35,436 nucleotides of DNA from CALMEC01 sp964393105 (GCA_964393105.1 CAYMSM010000033.1:1-35436); one strand, 5' to 3'. Positions 1 through 8,488 are shown, counted from the stretch's first letter. Numbers and translations are program-made. Notes: a model not told the origin generated them from the letters alone.

Positions 1-397
1 CGCCAAAGTGTTACGCCCATGTAACGATTGGCCGCCGCCGCTTCGGCCAATTGGCCTGAGTGGTCCCCGTCGCAAATACGGCAACGTTTCCCGCGCGAAA
101 GCCGAGCCAGGGGAGGAGATCCAAACGCCGCCCTCACCACGGCTCGTGGGCGGCCTATGACCCACCCTTCCGGGTGGGTCAAACGCTGATGGCGGCTGGT
201 AAGTGTCCCGCCGCTCTCGGTCCCCGTAACGGTGGGATCGAGGACAATGCCTGGCGACGGTTTGCAGCCGCGAAACGCGCTCGTATTTGCGAGGGGACCA
301 CTTGGTCGATGGGGTCTCCGCTTCGCGACGCATGTCCTCGACGGTCCGTTGCATGGCACGTCGCAACGAGCCCATGGTGGAGCACTAGCCTGCACCG
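1..397. other. Leading intergenic stretch, no confident gene
   Basis: I see no convincing coding region before the MFS gene; the reading frames that cross it are arginine-rich and look like antisense shadows. It does hold three hairpins. GTTAC at 10-14 pairs with GTAAC at 21-25. TTGGCCG pairs with CGGCCAA at about 29-51. A perfect 9-bp stem, GACCCACCC at 159-167 with GGGTGGGTC at 172-180, closes a TTCC loop. None is followed by a clear T-run, so a terminator or a leader RNA are both possible. Confidence 0.5.
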
Positions 398-1627
398 ATG
401 GGCCTCGCCGCGTACCGACCGATCTTGCAGACGCCCGGCCTGAAAGGCTTGATGGCGGCATCCACGGTGGCGCGCTTGCCGGTCGGCTTCGAGACGCTCG
501 GCATCGTGCTCTTGGTCCGCGCGGCAACCGGGTCGTTCGCCCTGGCGGGCGCGGCGGCCGCGGCGATGTTCGCGATCGCGGCATTGACCGCGGCTCCGTT
601 GGGGCGGATGGTCGACCGGTTCGGTCAGCGCCGAGTGCTGGTCCCGACCGCAACTTGGAACGCCGCGGCCCTCGTGACGCTCGGCGTCGCCGGGAGCCTC
701 GACGCGCCGGGGGGCGCGCTCATCACCCTCGCGGCGCTGACGGGGGTCCTGCCACCCATCTCGTCGTGCCAGCGCACGATCCTGGCGAGCCTCTACTCGG
801 GATCGCAGCTGCAGTCGGCGTACGCGCTCGAGTCGATCGTCCAGGAAGCCGTGTTCACGGGCGGGCCGCTCATCGCAACGATCGCGGTGGTGGTGGCCGG
901 ACCGCCTGCGGCGCTCTACGCCGCCGCCGCCCTCTCGTTGATCGGGACACTGTGGTTCACACAGACACGTCTCTCGAAGGCGTGGCGGAGCGTCCACGCC
1001 GACCGACGTGGCGGCGGTGCAATGCGTACACCGGGCGTGCGCCTGCTGTTCGTCTTCGCGATTCTCGCGGCGATCAGCTTCGGCGGGTTCGAGGTCGCGG
1101 TCACGGCGTTTGCCCGAGAGGAGGGATCGCCGAACGCCGCTGGCCTGTTCCTGGCGCTCTGGGCGATCGGAAGCGCGGTCGGCGGCCTGCTGTACGGGGC
1201 ACGCACATGGCGCCATGCTCCCGACATCCAGATCGGCCGCGTTGCGCTCGTGTGTGCCGCAGGTTTTCTGCCGGCCGCCGCCGCGCCAAACCTGTGGGCG
1301 CTGGCGCCCATGTGCGTCATCGCCGGATTGGCGATCGCACCGCTACTCAGCCTGGTCTACACGCTGATCGGCGAGCTCGCGCCGGTGGGGATGGTGACCG
1401 AGGCGTTTGCATGGCTCAACGTGGCGTTCCCGATCGGCATCGGAGCGGGCGCGGCGCTGTCCGGTGTCGTCGCGGACGGCCCCGGGGCGCGGACCGCCAT
1501 GGCGCTCACATGCATCGGGGTCGGCCTCGGAGCGCTCGTGGTCTTCCGAGGGCATCGCTACCTCGGACCGCCGGGTGTGTCGCGCTCCCCTCCGGTCACC
1601 GGTTCCATCGAGCTCGGATCGCGCTGA
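398..1627 (+). CDS. MFS transporter
   Basis: A 409-residue integral membrane protein of the major facilitator superfamily, probably a proton-driven exporter in the cytoplasmic membrane. It consists of about twelve hydrophobic, Ala/Gly/Leu/Val-rich segments split by a central basic loop near residues 190-210. The loop after the second segment carries the MFS signature G-R-M-V-D-R-F-G-Q-R-R at about residues 69-79. I chose the ATG at 398 because the hydrophobic core begins about 15 residues later and the upstream frame is not conserved in character. It stands alone: the next gene on the same strand, sdhA, begins 278 bp later and is unrelated. The substrate cannot be told from sequence; efflux of a drug or metabolite is a guess based on family and length. 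Confidence 0.88.
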   Translation: MGLAAYRPILQTPGLKGLMAASTVARLPVGFETLGIVLLVRAATGSFALAGAAAAAMFAIAALTAAPLGRMVDRFGQRRVLVPTATWNAAALVTLGVAGSLDAPGGALITLAALTGVLPPISSCQRTILASLYSGSQLQSAYALESIVQEAVFTGGPLIATIAVVVAGPPAALYAAAALSLIGTLWFTQTRLSKAWRSVHADRRGGGAMRTPGVRLLFVFAILAAISFGGFEVAVTAFAREEGSPNAAGLFLALWAIGSAVGGLLYGARTWRHAPDIQIGRVALVCAAGFLPAAAAPNLWALAPMCVIAGLAIAPLLSLVYTLIGELAPVGMVTEAFAWLNVAFPIGIGAGAALSGVVADGPGARTAMALTCIGVGLGALVVFRGHRYLGPPGVSRSPPVTGSIELGSR

Positions 1628-1905
1628 CTAGCGCGATCCGTCAGCCCAACGTGACGTTCATGCCCGATTCCGCGGATTGGTGCAGGGCATGCTCGCATAG
1701 GAATGGCGCAGGGCACGTGGAGTCGGGGGAACGGGCGCGGTGACGCTGGCTGCTCGGGTTGGCCCGGGACACCGTGTGAGGGCGCGCCGACCCGTCGCAG
1801 GACACTTGCCCCCTGCATGCAGGCCGATCGGAGGCTCTCGAAGCGAGCGCGCGCAGCGTCGTCCGGTAGAGTTGGCACGTACCTCAAGTCGGAGGAGATC
1901 GCAGC

Positions 1906-3600
1906 GTGCGGACGCATGACGTCGTGGTGGTGGGAGCTGGACTGGCCGGGATGCGGGCGGCCATCGCAGCCAAAGAGGCGGGGGCGGACGTCGCCCTGGT
2001 CACCAAGGTCCACCCGGTACGGAGCCACTCGGGCGCCGCACAGGGCGGCATCAACGCGGCGCTTGGCAACGAGACGGACGACGTTCCCGAAAACCACACC
2101 TTTGACACGGTCAAGGGGTCGGACTACATCGGCGACCAGGACGCCATCGCGATCCTGTGCGAAAGCGCGCCGGGCGAGATCATCCAGCTCGAACACTGGG
2201 GGGCGGTGTTCAGCCGCCACGAGACGACGGGCAAGATCGCGCAGCGCCCGTTCGGGGGCGCCGGGTTCCCGCGCACCTGCTTCGCCGCGGACATCACCGG
2301 CCTGGTGATCCTGCACACCCTCTGGACCGTCTGCGTCAAGTACGACATCCCGACCTACGAGGAGTTCTTCGTCACGGAGCTCGTACGGGACACCAACGGC
2401 GGCTGCTGCGGCGTCGTGGCCTACGACATGATCCACGGCACGGTCGAGACGATCGGCGCCAGGGCCGTGATCCTGGCCACGGGCGGAGCGGGCCGCGTGT
2501 ACCGACCGTCCACCAACTCGCATTCGTCCACAGGTGACGGCATGGGCCTGGCGCTGGCCGCCGGGGTGCCGCTCAAGGACATGGAGTTCATGCAGTTCCA
2601 CCCCACGACGCTCAAGACCAACGGCGTGCTGGTCACCGAGGGCGCCCGCGGCGAGGGCGGGTACCTGCTCAACAAGGACGGCGAGCGGTTCATGACCAAG
2701 TACGCGCCGAACAAGCTGGAGCTTGCGTCGCGAGACGTGGTCAGCCGCGCCGAGGCGACCGAGATCCTGGAGGGTCGCGGCGATGAGAACGGGTGCGTGT
2801 TCATCGACCTGCGACACCTGGGCGCGGACCGCATCAAGGAGCGGCTGCCGCAGATCCGCGAGCTTGCGATCGCGTTCGCGGGCGTCGACCCCATCGACGC
2901 GCCGATCCCGATCCGCCCCGGCGCCCACTACCACATGGGTGGCGTCCACGTCGACAATTGGGGCGCCGCGCCGCACATGCCGGGCCTGTATGCCGCCGGC
3001 GAGTGTTCGTGCGTGTCGGTGCACGGCGCCAACCGGCTGGGTGGCAACTCGCTGCTCGAGACGGTGGTCTTCGGCAAGCGAGCCGGTCATGCCGCGGCGC
3101 TGTTTGCCCAGAACGTCAACGGGCGCGGGCACCAGGCAACGCCGGCGGCTGCACGCGACTACGAGCAGAAGCTGCGGCGGCTCTTGGACCGCACCGGCGG
3201 GCCTCGCCAGCACGAGCTTCGCGACCTGCTCGCCGACACCATGCAGGAGAAGGTGGGCGTGTTTCGCACCGGCAGCGAGCTGGAGGCAGCCCAGACCGTC
3301 GTCCACGACCTGCGCGAGCGCTACAAGGACGTCATCGTCACCGACAAGGGGCGTACGTTCAACCAGTCGCTCATCCACACGATCGAGACCGGATGGCTGC
3401 TCGACCTGGCCGCCTGCATGGTCGAAGGTGCTGTCACCCGCACCGAAAGCCGTGGCGCGCACTGGCGCCTGGACCACCCGGAGCGCGACGACGAGAACTG
3501 GATGAAGCACACGCTGTCATACCTCGAGGACGACGACATCCGCCTCGACTACTCTGAGGTCACGATGACCAAGTACCAACCACAAGTCCGTACGTACTAA
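1906..3600 (+). CDS. sdhA: Succinate dehydrogenase/fumarate reductase flavoprotein subunit
   Basis: A 564-residue flavoprotein that oxidises succinate to fumarate, or works in reverse, in the TCA cycle. The N-terminal Rossmann motif GAGLAG is at residues 10-15. The segment RSHSGAAQGG follows, with His41 at the position that carries covalent FAD in E. coli SdhA. The substrate-binding and catalytic blocks QFHPTT, VTEGARGEGG, SRAE, RPGAHYHMGG and HGANRLGGNSLLE are all present and in order. The start is GTG at 1906, supported by a GGAGGAG ribosome site at 1891-1897, 8 nt upstream. It heads an operon: sdhB begins 19 nt after its stop and the HdrB/SdhE-like gene follows. Length and motif order match the SdhA/FrdA family. 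The direction of the reaction in the cell is not shown by the sequence. Confidence 0.97.
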   Translation: MRTHDVVVVGAGLAGMRAAIAAKEAGADVALVTKVHPVRSHSGAAQGGINAALGNETDDVPENHTFDTVKGSDYIGDQDAIAILCESAPGEIIQLEHWGAVFSRHETTGKIAQRPFGGAGFPRTCFAADITGLVILHTLWTVCVKYDIPTYEEFFVTELVRDTNGGCCGVVAYDMIHGTVETIGARAVILATGGAGRVYRPSTNSHSSTGDGMGLALAAGVPLKDMEFMQFHPTTLKTNGVLVTEGARGEGGYLLNKDGERFMTKYAPNKLELASRDVVSRAEATEILEGRGDENGCVFIDLRHLGADRIKERLPQIRELAIAFAGVDPIDAPIPIRPGAHYHMGGVHVDNWGAAPHMPGLYAAGECSCVSVHGANRLGGNSLLETVVFGKRAGHAAALFAQNVNGRGHQATPAAARDYEQKLRRLLDRTGGPRQHELRDLLADTMQEKVGVFRTGSELEAAQTVVHDLRERYKDVIVTDKGRTFNQSLIHTIETGWLLDLAACMVEGAVTRTESRGAHWRLDHPERDDENWMKHTLSYLEDDDIRLDYSEVTMTKYQPQVRTY

Positions 3601-3619
3601 GGGCAAGGGAGACAGAAGA

Positions 3620-4573
3620 GTGCCATCGACGACATTCAAGATCTTCCGCTACCAGCCGGATGCCGCACGGCCAGAGCCCTTCTACCAGGACTTCACGCTC
3701 GACCACGAGCCGCAGAAGACGCTGCTCGACGCGATCCTGGACCTGCAGAACACCCAAGACGGGTCGCTCGCGGTGCGGTATTCGTGTCGCAGCTCGATCT
3801 GCGGATCGTGTACCTGCAAGGCCGACGGACGCACCGTGCTCGCATGCATGCAGCAGGTCGAGGACCTCAAGGCATGGTCCGGCAAGGACACGATCCAGGT
3901 CGACCCGATCGGCAACTTCAAGCCCATCAAGGACCTGGTGGTCGACCTCGACCCGTTCTGGGAGAAGGTCAAGTCGGTCAAGCCGTACCTCATCGCCGAC
4001 GGCCCCGCCCCCGAGAAGGAGCGCATCGTCCCGAAAGAGGCCATGCAGCGCGTCTACAAGGAGGCCAACTGCATCCTGTGCGCCGCCTGTTACTCCGAGT
4101 GCAACTCGTTCGAGGCCGACCCGGAGTTCGTCGGACCGGCGGCATTCGCCTGGGGATACCGGTTCGCCGGCGACGTCCGCGACACCCGACGCGCCGAGCG
4201 AGCCAAGCTCTACACCGGCAAGCACGGCGTCTGGGACTGCACCCGATGCATGGCCTGCAACGAGCGCTGCCCCAAGGGGGTCGACCCGCGCGACGCCATC
4301 GAGAAGCTCGGCGGCATCGCCTTTCAGGAGGGACGCAGCATGAAGGACGCCGGCGCCCGCCACGCCAAGGCGTTTCTCATCTCGATGCGCAACGGCGGTA
4401 AGCTCAACGAGACGCTCTTGGTGCCGTTTACCGACCCGATCAAGGCCCCGCTCGACCTCCCGTTCGCGCTCCGGATGTTGTCCAAGGGCAAGGCGCCGTC
4501 GCCGGTGCCGCACAAGGTCAAGCGCCACGACGAGGTCAAGAAGCTCATGAAGAACGTCAAGGAGACCATCTAG
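3620..4573 (+). CDS. sdhB: Succinate dehydrogenase/fumarate reductase iron-sulfur subunit
   Basis: A 317-residue electron-transfer subunit joining the SdhA flavin to the third subunit. The plant-type ferredoxin domain has Cys56, 61, 64 and 76 for [2Fe-2S]. The C-terminal ferredoxin-like domain has CILCAACYSEC (Cys151, 154, 157, 161) and CTRCMACNERCPKG (Cys207, 210, 213, 217). In ordinary SdhB the third cluster is [3Fe-4S] because the position equal to Cys210 is Ile, Val or Ser. The extra cysteine here predicts a [4Fe-4S] centre, as in type E enzymes. The C-terminus runs about 80 residues beyond the last cysteine, longer than the classical subunit. Start GTG at 3620 follows an AAGGGAGA ribosome site. 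Its stop overlaps the next start (TAGTG), indicating coupled translation. Confidence 0.96.
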   Translation: MPSTTFKIFRYQPDAARPEPFYQDFTLDHEPQKTLLDAILDLQNTQDGSLAVRYSCRSSICGSCTCKADGRTVLACMQQVEDLKAWSGKDTIQVDPIGNFKPIKDLVVDLDPFWEKVKSVKPYLIADGPAPEKERIVPKEAMQRVYKEANCILCAACYSECNSFEADPEFVGPAAFAWGYRFAGDVRDTRRAERAKLYTGKHGVWDCTRCMACNERCPKGVDPRDAIEKLGGIAFQEGRSMKDAGARHAKAFLISMRNGGKLNETLLVPFTDPIKAPLDLPFALRMLSKGKAPSPVPHKVKRHDEVKKLMKNVKETI

Positions 4574-5457
4574 TGCCCCGCCAGTTCGCGTATTACCCCG
4601 GATGCGTCGCCGAGTTCTCGTCCAAGGAGCTCAACGCGACGACCAAAGCGCTCGCGCCGCTGCTCGACATCGAGCTGGTGCCGATGCCCGCCGCCACCTG
4701 TTGCGGCGCCGGGGACATCGCCGAGGCCAAGCCGAATCTGTATCTGGCGCTCAACGTCCGCATCCTCTCCGAGGCCGAAGAGATGGGGCACGACGTCCTG
4801 ACAATATGCAACGTCTGCACGCTCAACCTGCGCCGGGCGAACAAGCTGGTCAAGGAGGACCCGCGCCTCTTGGAGCAGGTCAACAGCGAGCTGGTCAAGG
4901 CCGGCTCGCGTCCGTACTCCGGCAGCGTCGATGTGACACACCTGCTGTGGTACATCTCCACCGAGGAGGGCCTCGCCCAGCTCGAAAAGCAGGGTCCGCG
5001 CGGGCTCAACGGCCTACGGGTCGCGCCGTACTACGGGTGCCAGTTGCTCCGCCCGTCGTCGGTGATGGGCTTCGAGGACCCCGACAGGCCGCAGTCGATG
5101 GAGCGCCTCATCCGCGCGCTCGGTGGCGAGGTCGCCGACTACGACGCCAAGACCAAGTGCTGCGGCTTCCCGATCATCCTCGCCCGCGAGCAGGTCGCGC
5201 TCAAGGAGTCGCACGTCGCGCTTTCGCAGGCACGCGACGCCGGGGCTGACTGCATGGTCACGCCGTGCCCGCTGTGTCATTTGGCGATGGATGCTTACCA
5301 GCGCAAGGCCGAGCTCCTGAACGACACCGAGTACAACATGCCGGTGCTGCACCTGCCGCAGCTCCTGGGCCTGGCCCTCGGCATGGGCCAGGACGTGCTG
5401 CAGTTCAAGCGCCACATGGTGCCGCTCGACCGCGTGCTCGAGACGGTCGGCGTCTGA
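4573..5457 (+). CDS. SdhE/HdrB-like subunit with two CCG cysteine-rich domains
   Basis: A 294-residue protein with two cysteine-rich CCG domains of the heterodisulfide reductase subunit B family. The first has Cys11, Cys43-Cys44 and CNVC (79-82); the second has Cys156, Cys196-Cys197 and CPLC (232-235). Each set matches the pattern that binds the unusual noncubane cluster in HdrB, or a zinc site. In type E succinate:quinone reductases (SdhABEF) a protein of this kind replaces the haem-bearing anchor SdhC/D and is thought to pass electrons to quinone at the membrane face. No transmembrane segment is visible. The GTG start at 4573 shares one base with the sdhB stop. No SdhF-like gene follows. 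Automatic annotation would often call it CoB-CoM heterodisulfide reductase B, but methanogen cofactors are not implied. Confidence 0.9.
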   Translation: MPRQFAYYPGCVAEFSSKELNATTKALAPLLDIELVPMPAATCCGAGDIAEAKPNLYLALNVRILSEAEEMGHDVLTICNVCTLNLRRANKLVKEDPRLLEQVNSELVKAGSRPYSGSVDVTHLLWYISTEEGLAQLEKQGPRGLNGLRVAPYYGCQLLRPSSVMGFEDPDRPQSMERLIRALGGEVADYDAKTKCCGFPIILAREQVALKESHVALSQARDAGADCMVTPCPLCHLAMDAYQRKAELLNDTEYNMPVLHLPQLLGLALGMGQDVLQFKRHMVPLDRVLETVGV

Positions 5458-5805
5458 CGGGCCTGCGGGGCCGCCGCAAAGCCGAACTGACCCACCCGAC
5501 CGAACCGCCGGCGCGCACATCGAGCCGTGCCAAGCGAACGCTCGAGCGCCTTCTGGTCTGGCTGGCCCCCGTCGTGATCAGCGAGATCCTGCACCGCCCG
5601 GCAAGGGCGGCAAGGGGTAGCTCGGGGAGCTTGCTCCGCCACAGTTAATTGCGTCTCAGGACCCACGAGGAAAGCGTGACTCGGCTAGTTCAACACCAGG
5701 TGTCAGACACCCAGTGTTGCGGACGTCTCGGTTCGGACACGGGCGTCCGCGATCCCTTTGTCAGAGCGGGTTCCTGTTGTGGCCGCAACGACCTTCCGTA
5801 CAGCT
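5458..5805. other. Convergent intergenic gap, sdh operon / capA-like gene
   Basis: A 348-bp gap where the rightward sdh operon meets a leftward gene. One frame stays open to 5648 and includes a short hydrophobic stretch (LLVWLAPVVISEIL), but I find no usable start codon or ribosome site, so I do not call a gene. The notable content is the long palindrome at 5691-5719 and a second short hairpin, CGGAC at 5734-5738 with GTCCG at 5745-5749. Both could end transcription from either side. Confidence 0.5.
5691..5719. repeat. Palindromic repeat, copy 1
   Basis: A 29-nt near-perfect inverted repeat. The core GGTGTCAGACACC (5699-5711) is a palindrome around one central base. It is bracketed at equal distance by outer arms CAACAC (5691-5696) and GTGTTG (5714-5719). 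The same two-layer design occurs at 8427-8461. It lies between convergent genes, so a bidirectional terminator or a REP-like mobile repeat is plausible. Confidence 0.75.
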
Positions 5806-6990
5806 CTATGACTGGGGCGGCGCGGGCACCGCTGCCGTCCCTGGTGGCGAAAACGTCCCGTCGGCTCGGATCACCGCCGCCCGCGCGCCGAAGTCCTGGA
5901 CCGAGAGCGCCCGCACGCGGCTGACAATCGAGCCGCCCGGCCTTGGGACGCCTCTGCCGATCAGTGTCACCGGGCGCACGCGACCCGACACGAACGCGCC
6001 GTCGGGACCGAGCTCGACGTCCAGCACCGCGCTCTGCTTCTTGTTGCCCGCCAACGAGAACACCGCATACCCCATGAAGTTGCCCAGGCTGTAGGCGATC
6101 GGTCTGCCCTTGTAGAACTCGATGCCCCGCATGACATGGGGCCCGTGCATGATCACGATGTCAGCGCCGGCGTCGACCACGGCGTGCGCGAACCGCAGCG
6201 AGTCGCCGCGATTCTCGCCGAGGAACGTCTCGGACCCCGGACGGACGTGATCGGCGTCAGCGCCCTCGGCGCCCGCATGCACGGTGACGATGACAACGGG
6301 CGCCTTCGCCGCCGCCTTCGCGACGAGCTTCCTGGCCCCCGGAATGTCCAGCATGTCGTTCGACACGTCGTTGGGGGCAAATCCGAGCACCGCGACAGTG
6401 CCACCGGCGACCGGAAGTGAGGCGATCGAACCGGGCCAGCCGGTCCCACGAATACCGGCACGAACCAGGTTCTCGCGCGTCTGCCGTCGACCGATCGCAC
6501 CGAAGTCGTCGGCGTGGTTGTTGGCCACGCTCATCACGGTAAAGCCCGCGTCCTTGAGCCACTTGCGGTACGACGGTGGCATGCGAAACGCGAAGCAGTT
6601 GGGACCGGGTGTCGGCCCGCACTTGGACGAACCCCCACTCGACAAGGTGCCTTCCAGGTTGCCGAGCACGACATCACCTGTGAGGAGCGGCTTGACCGCG
6701 GTGAAGAGCGACCGTCCACCGTCTGGCGGGAGCCCGTACGGCCGGCTGCCCATCACCGTGTCGCCGACCGCAGCTAACCGTATTGGACGGTCCAACGGCG
6801 CCACGTGCACAGCGCCATCGGCGGACGTCCCACCGATCGCGCTTCGCAGCACGGGAATCCCGACCGCCAGGGCCACCAGCCCGAGCGCCACCCCACGCCG
6901 ACGTCTGATCTGCCTGCGCCGCTCGGCCGACCTCCGCCGAGTCGCCGATATCGGTGCACGAGGGCGCAGCGCCGACCTCATCCTCGGCAC
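5806..6990 (-). CDS. CapA-family (PGA_cap) metallophosphatase-like protein
   Basis: A 394-residue protein of the CapA/PgsA family, whose members have a calcineurin-like phosphoesterase fold and are linked to poly-gamma-glutamate or other cell-surface polymer synthesis. A basic N-terminus is followed by one membrane segment at about residues 34-50, so the catalytic domain should sit outside the cell. Family motifs are clear: AVGDTVMG (74-81), LGNLEG (109-114), VANNHADDFG (155-164), then HGPHVMRGIEFYKGRPIAYSLGNF near the C-terminus. Two cysteines (124, 132) could form a disulfide. No pgsB/pgsC ligase genes are nearby, so polymer synthesis is not supported by context. It is divergent from the GNAT gene with about 145 bp between. 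The start at 6990 is the first in frame; an internal ATG three codons later is equally possible. Confidence 0.87.
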   Translation of the reverse strand: MPRMRSALRPRAPISATRRRSAERRRQIRRRRGVALGLVALAVGIPVLRSAIGGTSADGAVHVAPLDRPIRLAAVGDTVMGSRPYGLPPDGGRSLFTAVKPLLTGDVVLGNLEGTLSSGGSSKCGPTPGPNCFAFRMPPSYRKWLKDAGFTVMSVANNHADDFGAIGRRQTRENLVRAGIRGTGWPGSIASLPVAGGTVAVLGFAPNDVSNDMLDIPGARKLVAKAAAKAPVVIVTVHAGAEGADADHVRPGSETFLGENRGDSLRFAHAVVDAGADIVIMHGPHVMRGIEFYKGRPIAYSLGNFMGYAVFSLAGNKKQSAVLDVELGPDGAFVSGRVRPVTLIGRGVPRPGGSIVSRVRALSVQDFGARAAVIRADGTFSPPGTAAVPAPPQS

Positions 6991-7135
6991 GTCTCGATGG
7001 AGGGCTGTCGGGAGGCCAGCACTTCACGAAGTCTGGCAGCTTCCGAACGGTGATCGCAAATCGAGTGCAGCCTCCCGGCAGCGGTTCGGCCGGCCGGCCC
7101 GTTGCGCCCCATGGCGCCGCCCTATCATCCACCGT

Positions 7136-7741
7136 GTGTCGCTTCTGCCAAACGTGGTAGCCCTGACCGGAGCGATCCGGGGGGAACTACCGACCTGCTG
7201 CACCCACTGCGTGTTCTGGCAGACCATCACAGGGGCAACCGATGCCGGCCGCAAGGATCGCTGGATCAGCGCATTCGAAGATCGCCATGGCTCCTGGGGA
7301 CGAGTGCTCTTCGCCGGCGATGTGTTCCTTGGACTCGTGCAATACGGTCCGGCGTCCGCGTTTCCCCGGTCTCGTTCGCTTCCGGCAGGCCCACCGGACC
7401 CCGAGGGCGTGCTCCTGACCTGTTCGTACCTGGTGGCCGGGGACCCGACGGCCGTGCTCGAGCGACTCCTGCTCGAGGCGCTCGCCGATGCCAAGGCCCG
7501 TTCGTACGCGACGGTTGACGCGTTCGCAGTCGGCGTGGAGGACGGTCCGCTCACGGACGACCAGTTACTCGGGCACCACACCCTGTTTCGCCGTCCGGCC
7601 CTTCTGCGGCTGGGCTTTCGTGAGGAGCGCACCCGCGGTCCGGTCGCGCTGATGCGGCTCACGCTCCGCGGACTGCAGGACGTCGAGCGTCCGGCGCAGG
7701 CCGCGGTGACAGCACCCCACGGCGCGCGAGCCAGCGGCTAG
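7136..7741 (+). CDS. GNAT-like N-acetyltransferase
   Basis: About 201 residues. It resembles a group of actinobacterial GNAT-fold proteins that begin with a short strand and then a Cys-x2-Cys-x-FW motif (here CCTHCVFWQ). The middle SYLVAGDPTAVLERLLLEALADAKARSY corresponds to strand beta4 and the helix that follows, and LLRLGFREER to the final GNAT strand region. The usual Q/R-x2-G-x-G/A pyrophosphate loop is not obvious, so catalytic activity is uncertain. I chose GTG at 7136. The open frame extends far upstream, but that part is antisense to the capA-like gene and is not protein-like. Its TAG stop overlaps the GTG of the next gene by one base, which suggests a two-gene operon. Confidence 0.65.
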   Translation: MSLLPNVVALTGAIRGELPTCCTHCVFWQTITGATDAGRKDRWISAFEDRHGSWGRVLFAGDVFLGLVQYGPASAFPRSRSLPAGPPDPEGVLLTCSYLVAGDPTAVLERLLLEALADAKARSYATVDAFAVGVEDGPLTDDQLLGHHTLFRRPALLRLGFREERTRGPVALMRLTLRGLQDVERPAQAAVTAPHGARASG

Positions 7742-8313
7742 TGGCACTCCGCGAGGTCGGTGCTCTGTTGGGTTTGGGCGCCCTCGGCGGCGCGTGGGCC
7801 GTCGCATGGGCCAATCGTCGCGCGCAGCTCCCCCAACGCACCGCGATGCTCGACGCGCGGACACAGGTGCAGGTACGCCTGGATGCACTGCGGGCACGGA
7901 CCGCAGCGCTGGCGCGTCGTGACCTCCCTGCCGAGGCACGTCAGCTCGTAGACGACGTCGTGGAGCAACAGGTGCTGATCGACGCGGTGCTGAGTCGCGC
8001 GGCCAATGTGGAGGACGTCACGGACGTCGACGCCGAGATCGAGGATGCCTTCGTTTCGATCGACCAGGCCGCGGCCATGATCGGCGAATACATGCCCGCC
8101 GACGCTCCCTTCGCGGGCCTGTGCGCCATCGACCCCGCGCACGGCCCGGCAACCGGAGTGGGGCACGACGGGGCCCCGGCGACCTGCCAGGACTGCGAAG
8201 CCGCCGCGCACCGGGGCGAGCGACTCGACCGCCGCCAGGTCACCCGCTCCGGCCGCCCCGTACCGTTTGACGAGCTCGCCGAAAGCGAGACGACTCCCGG
8301 CCTTCCGAGCTGA
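7741..8313 (+). CDS. Hypothetical membrane-anchored coiled-coil protein with Cys motif
   Basis: A 190-residue protein with no function I can name. Residues 7-23 form one hydrophobic anchor with two glycine-rich turns. Residues 35-115 are charged and helical with heptad-like spacing, likely a coiled coil. The C-terminal part has Cys128 in CAIDPAHGPA, then CQDC (149-152) and the ending RSGRPVPFDEL. That Cys/His set could bind a metal. I recall a similar C-terminal pattern in uncharacterised actinobacterial membrane proteins, but I cannot assign the family. The GTG start overlaps the acetyltransferase stop (TAGTG), so the two are probably translated together. It ends facing asd, with the second palindrome copy between them. 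Confidence 0.7.
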   Translation: MALREVGALLGLGALGGAWAVAWANRRAQLPQRTAMLDARTQVQVRLDALRARTAALARRDLPAEARQLVDDVVEQQVLIDAVLSRAANVEDVTDVDAEIEDAFVSIDQAAAMIGEYMPADAPFAGLCAIDPAHGPATGVGHDGAPATCQDCEAAAHRGERLDRRQVTRSGRPVPFDELAESETTPGLPS

Positions 8314-8412
8314 TCGCGGACGCTCGGCCCTTCGCCCGCGCAGTCGCCCTGGTGTTCGCTCCGCGTTCACCTCGTGTGGTGTGAGGGAATGCCGGACGTT
8401 GCACAACAGTTT

Positions 8413-8461
8413 CGGCGCAACATTCGGCGCAACATTCGGTGTCTGACACCAGGTGTTGCGC
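8413..8461. repeat. Palindromic repeat, copy 2, with tandem 12-mers
   Basis: Two tandem copies of CGGCGCAACATT (8413-8424, 8425-8436) run into a 35-nt inverted repeat. Arms GCGCAACA (8427-8434) and TGTTGCGC (8454-8461) flank the perfect core GGTGTCTGACACC (8438-8450). The arm-spacer-core layout equals copy 1. It lies between the convergent ends of the hypothetical gene and asd. Confidence 0.8.
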
Positions 8462-8488
8462 TGGAGAGGACGCACGCTCGTTTGGCTG

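Noticed and set aside
60..260. Possible riboswitch or RNase P-like RNA suggested by several hairpins
   Set aside because: I could not match conserved cores of cobalamin, c-di-AMP, tmRNA or RNase P RNAs on either strand.
1558..3510. 650-codon minus-strand frame opposite sdhA
   Set aside because: It is an antisense shadow: sdhA is fully conserved and the shadow is Val/Asp/Arg-rich without motifs.
5460..5648. Possible small fourth subunit (SdhF-like) after the sdh operon, with a hydrophobic stretch
   Set aside because: No ATG, GTG or TTG start near its beginning, no ribosome site, and the composition is arginine/alanine-rich as in shadow frames.
6284..7135. Long plus-strand frame leading into the acetyltransferase gene
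   Set aside because: It is antisense to the capA-like gene and has no protein character before 7136.
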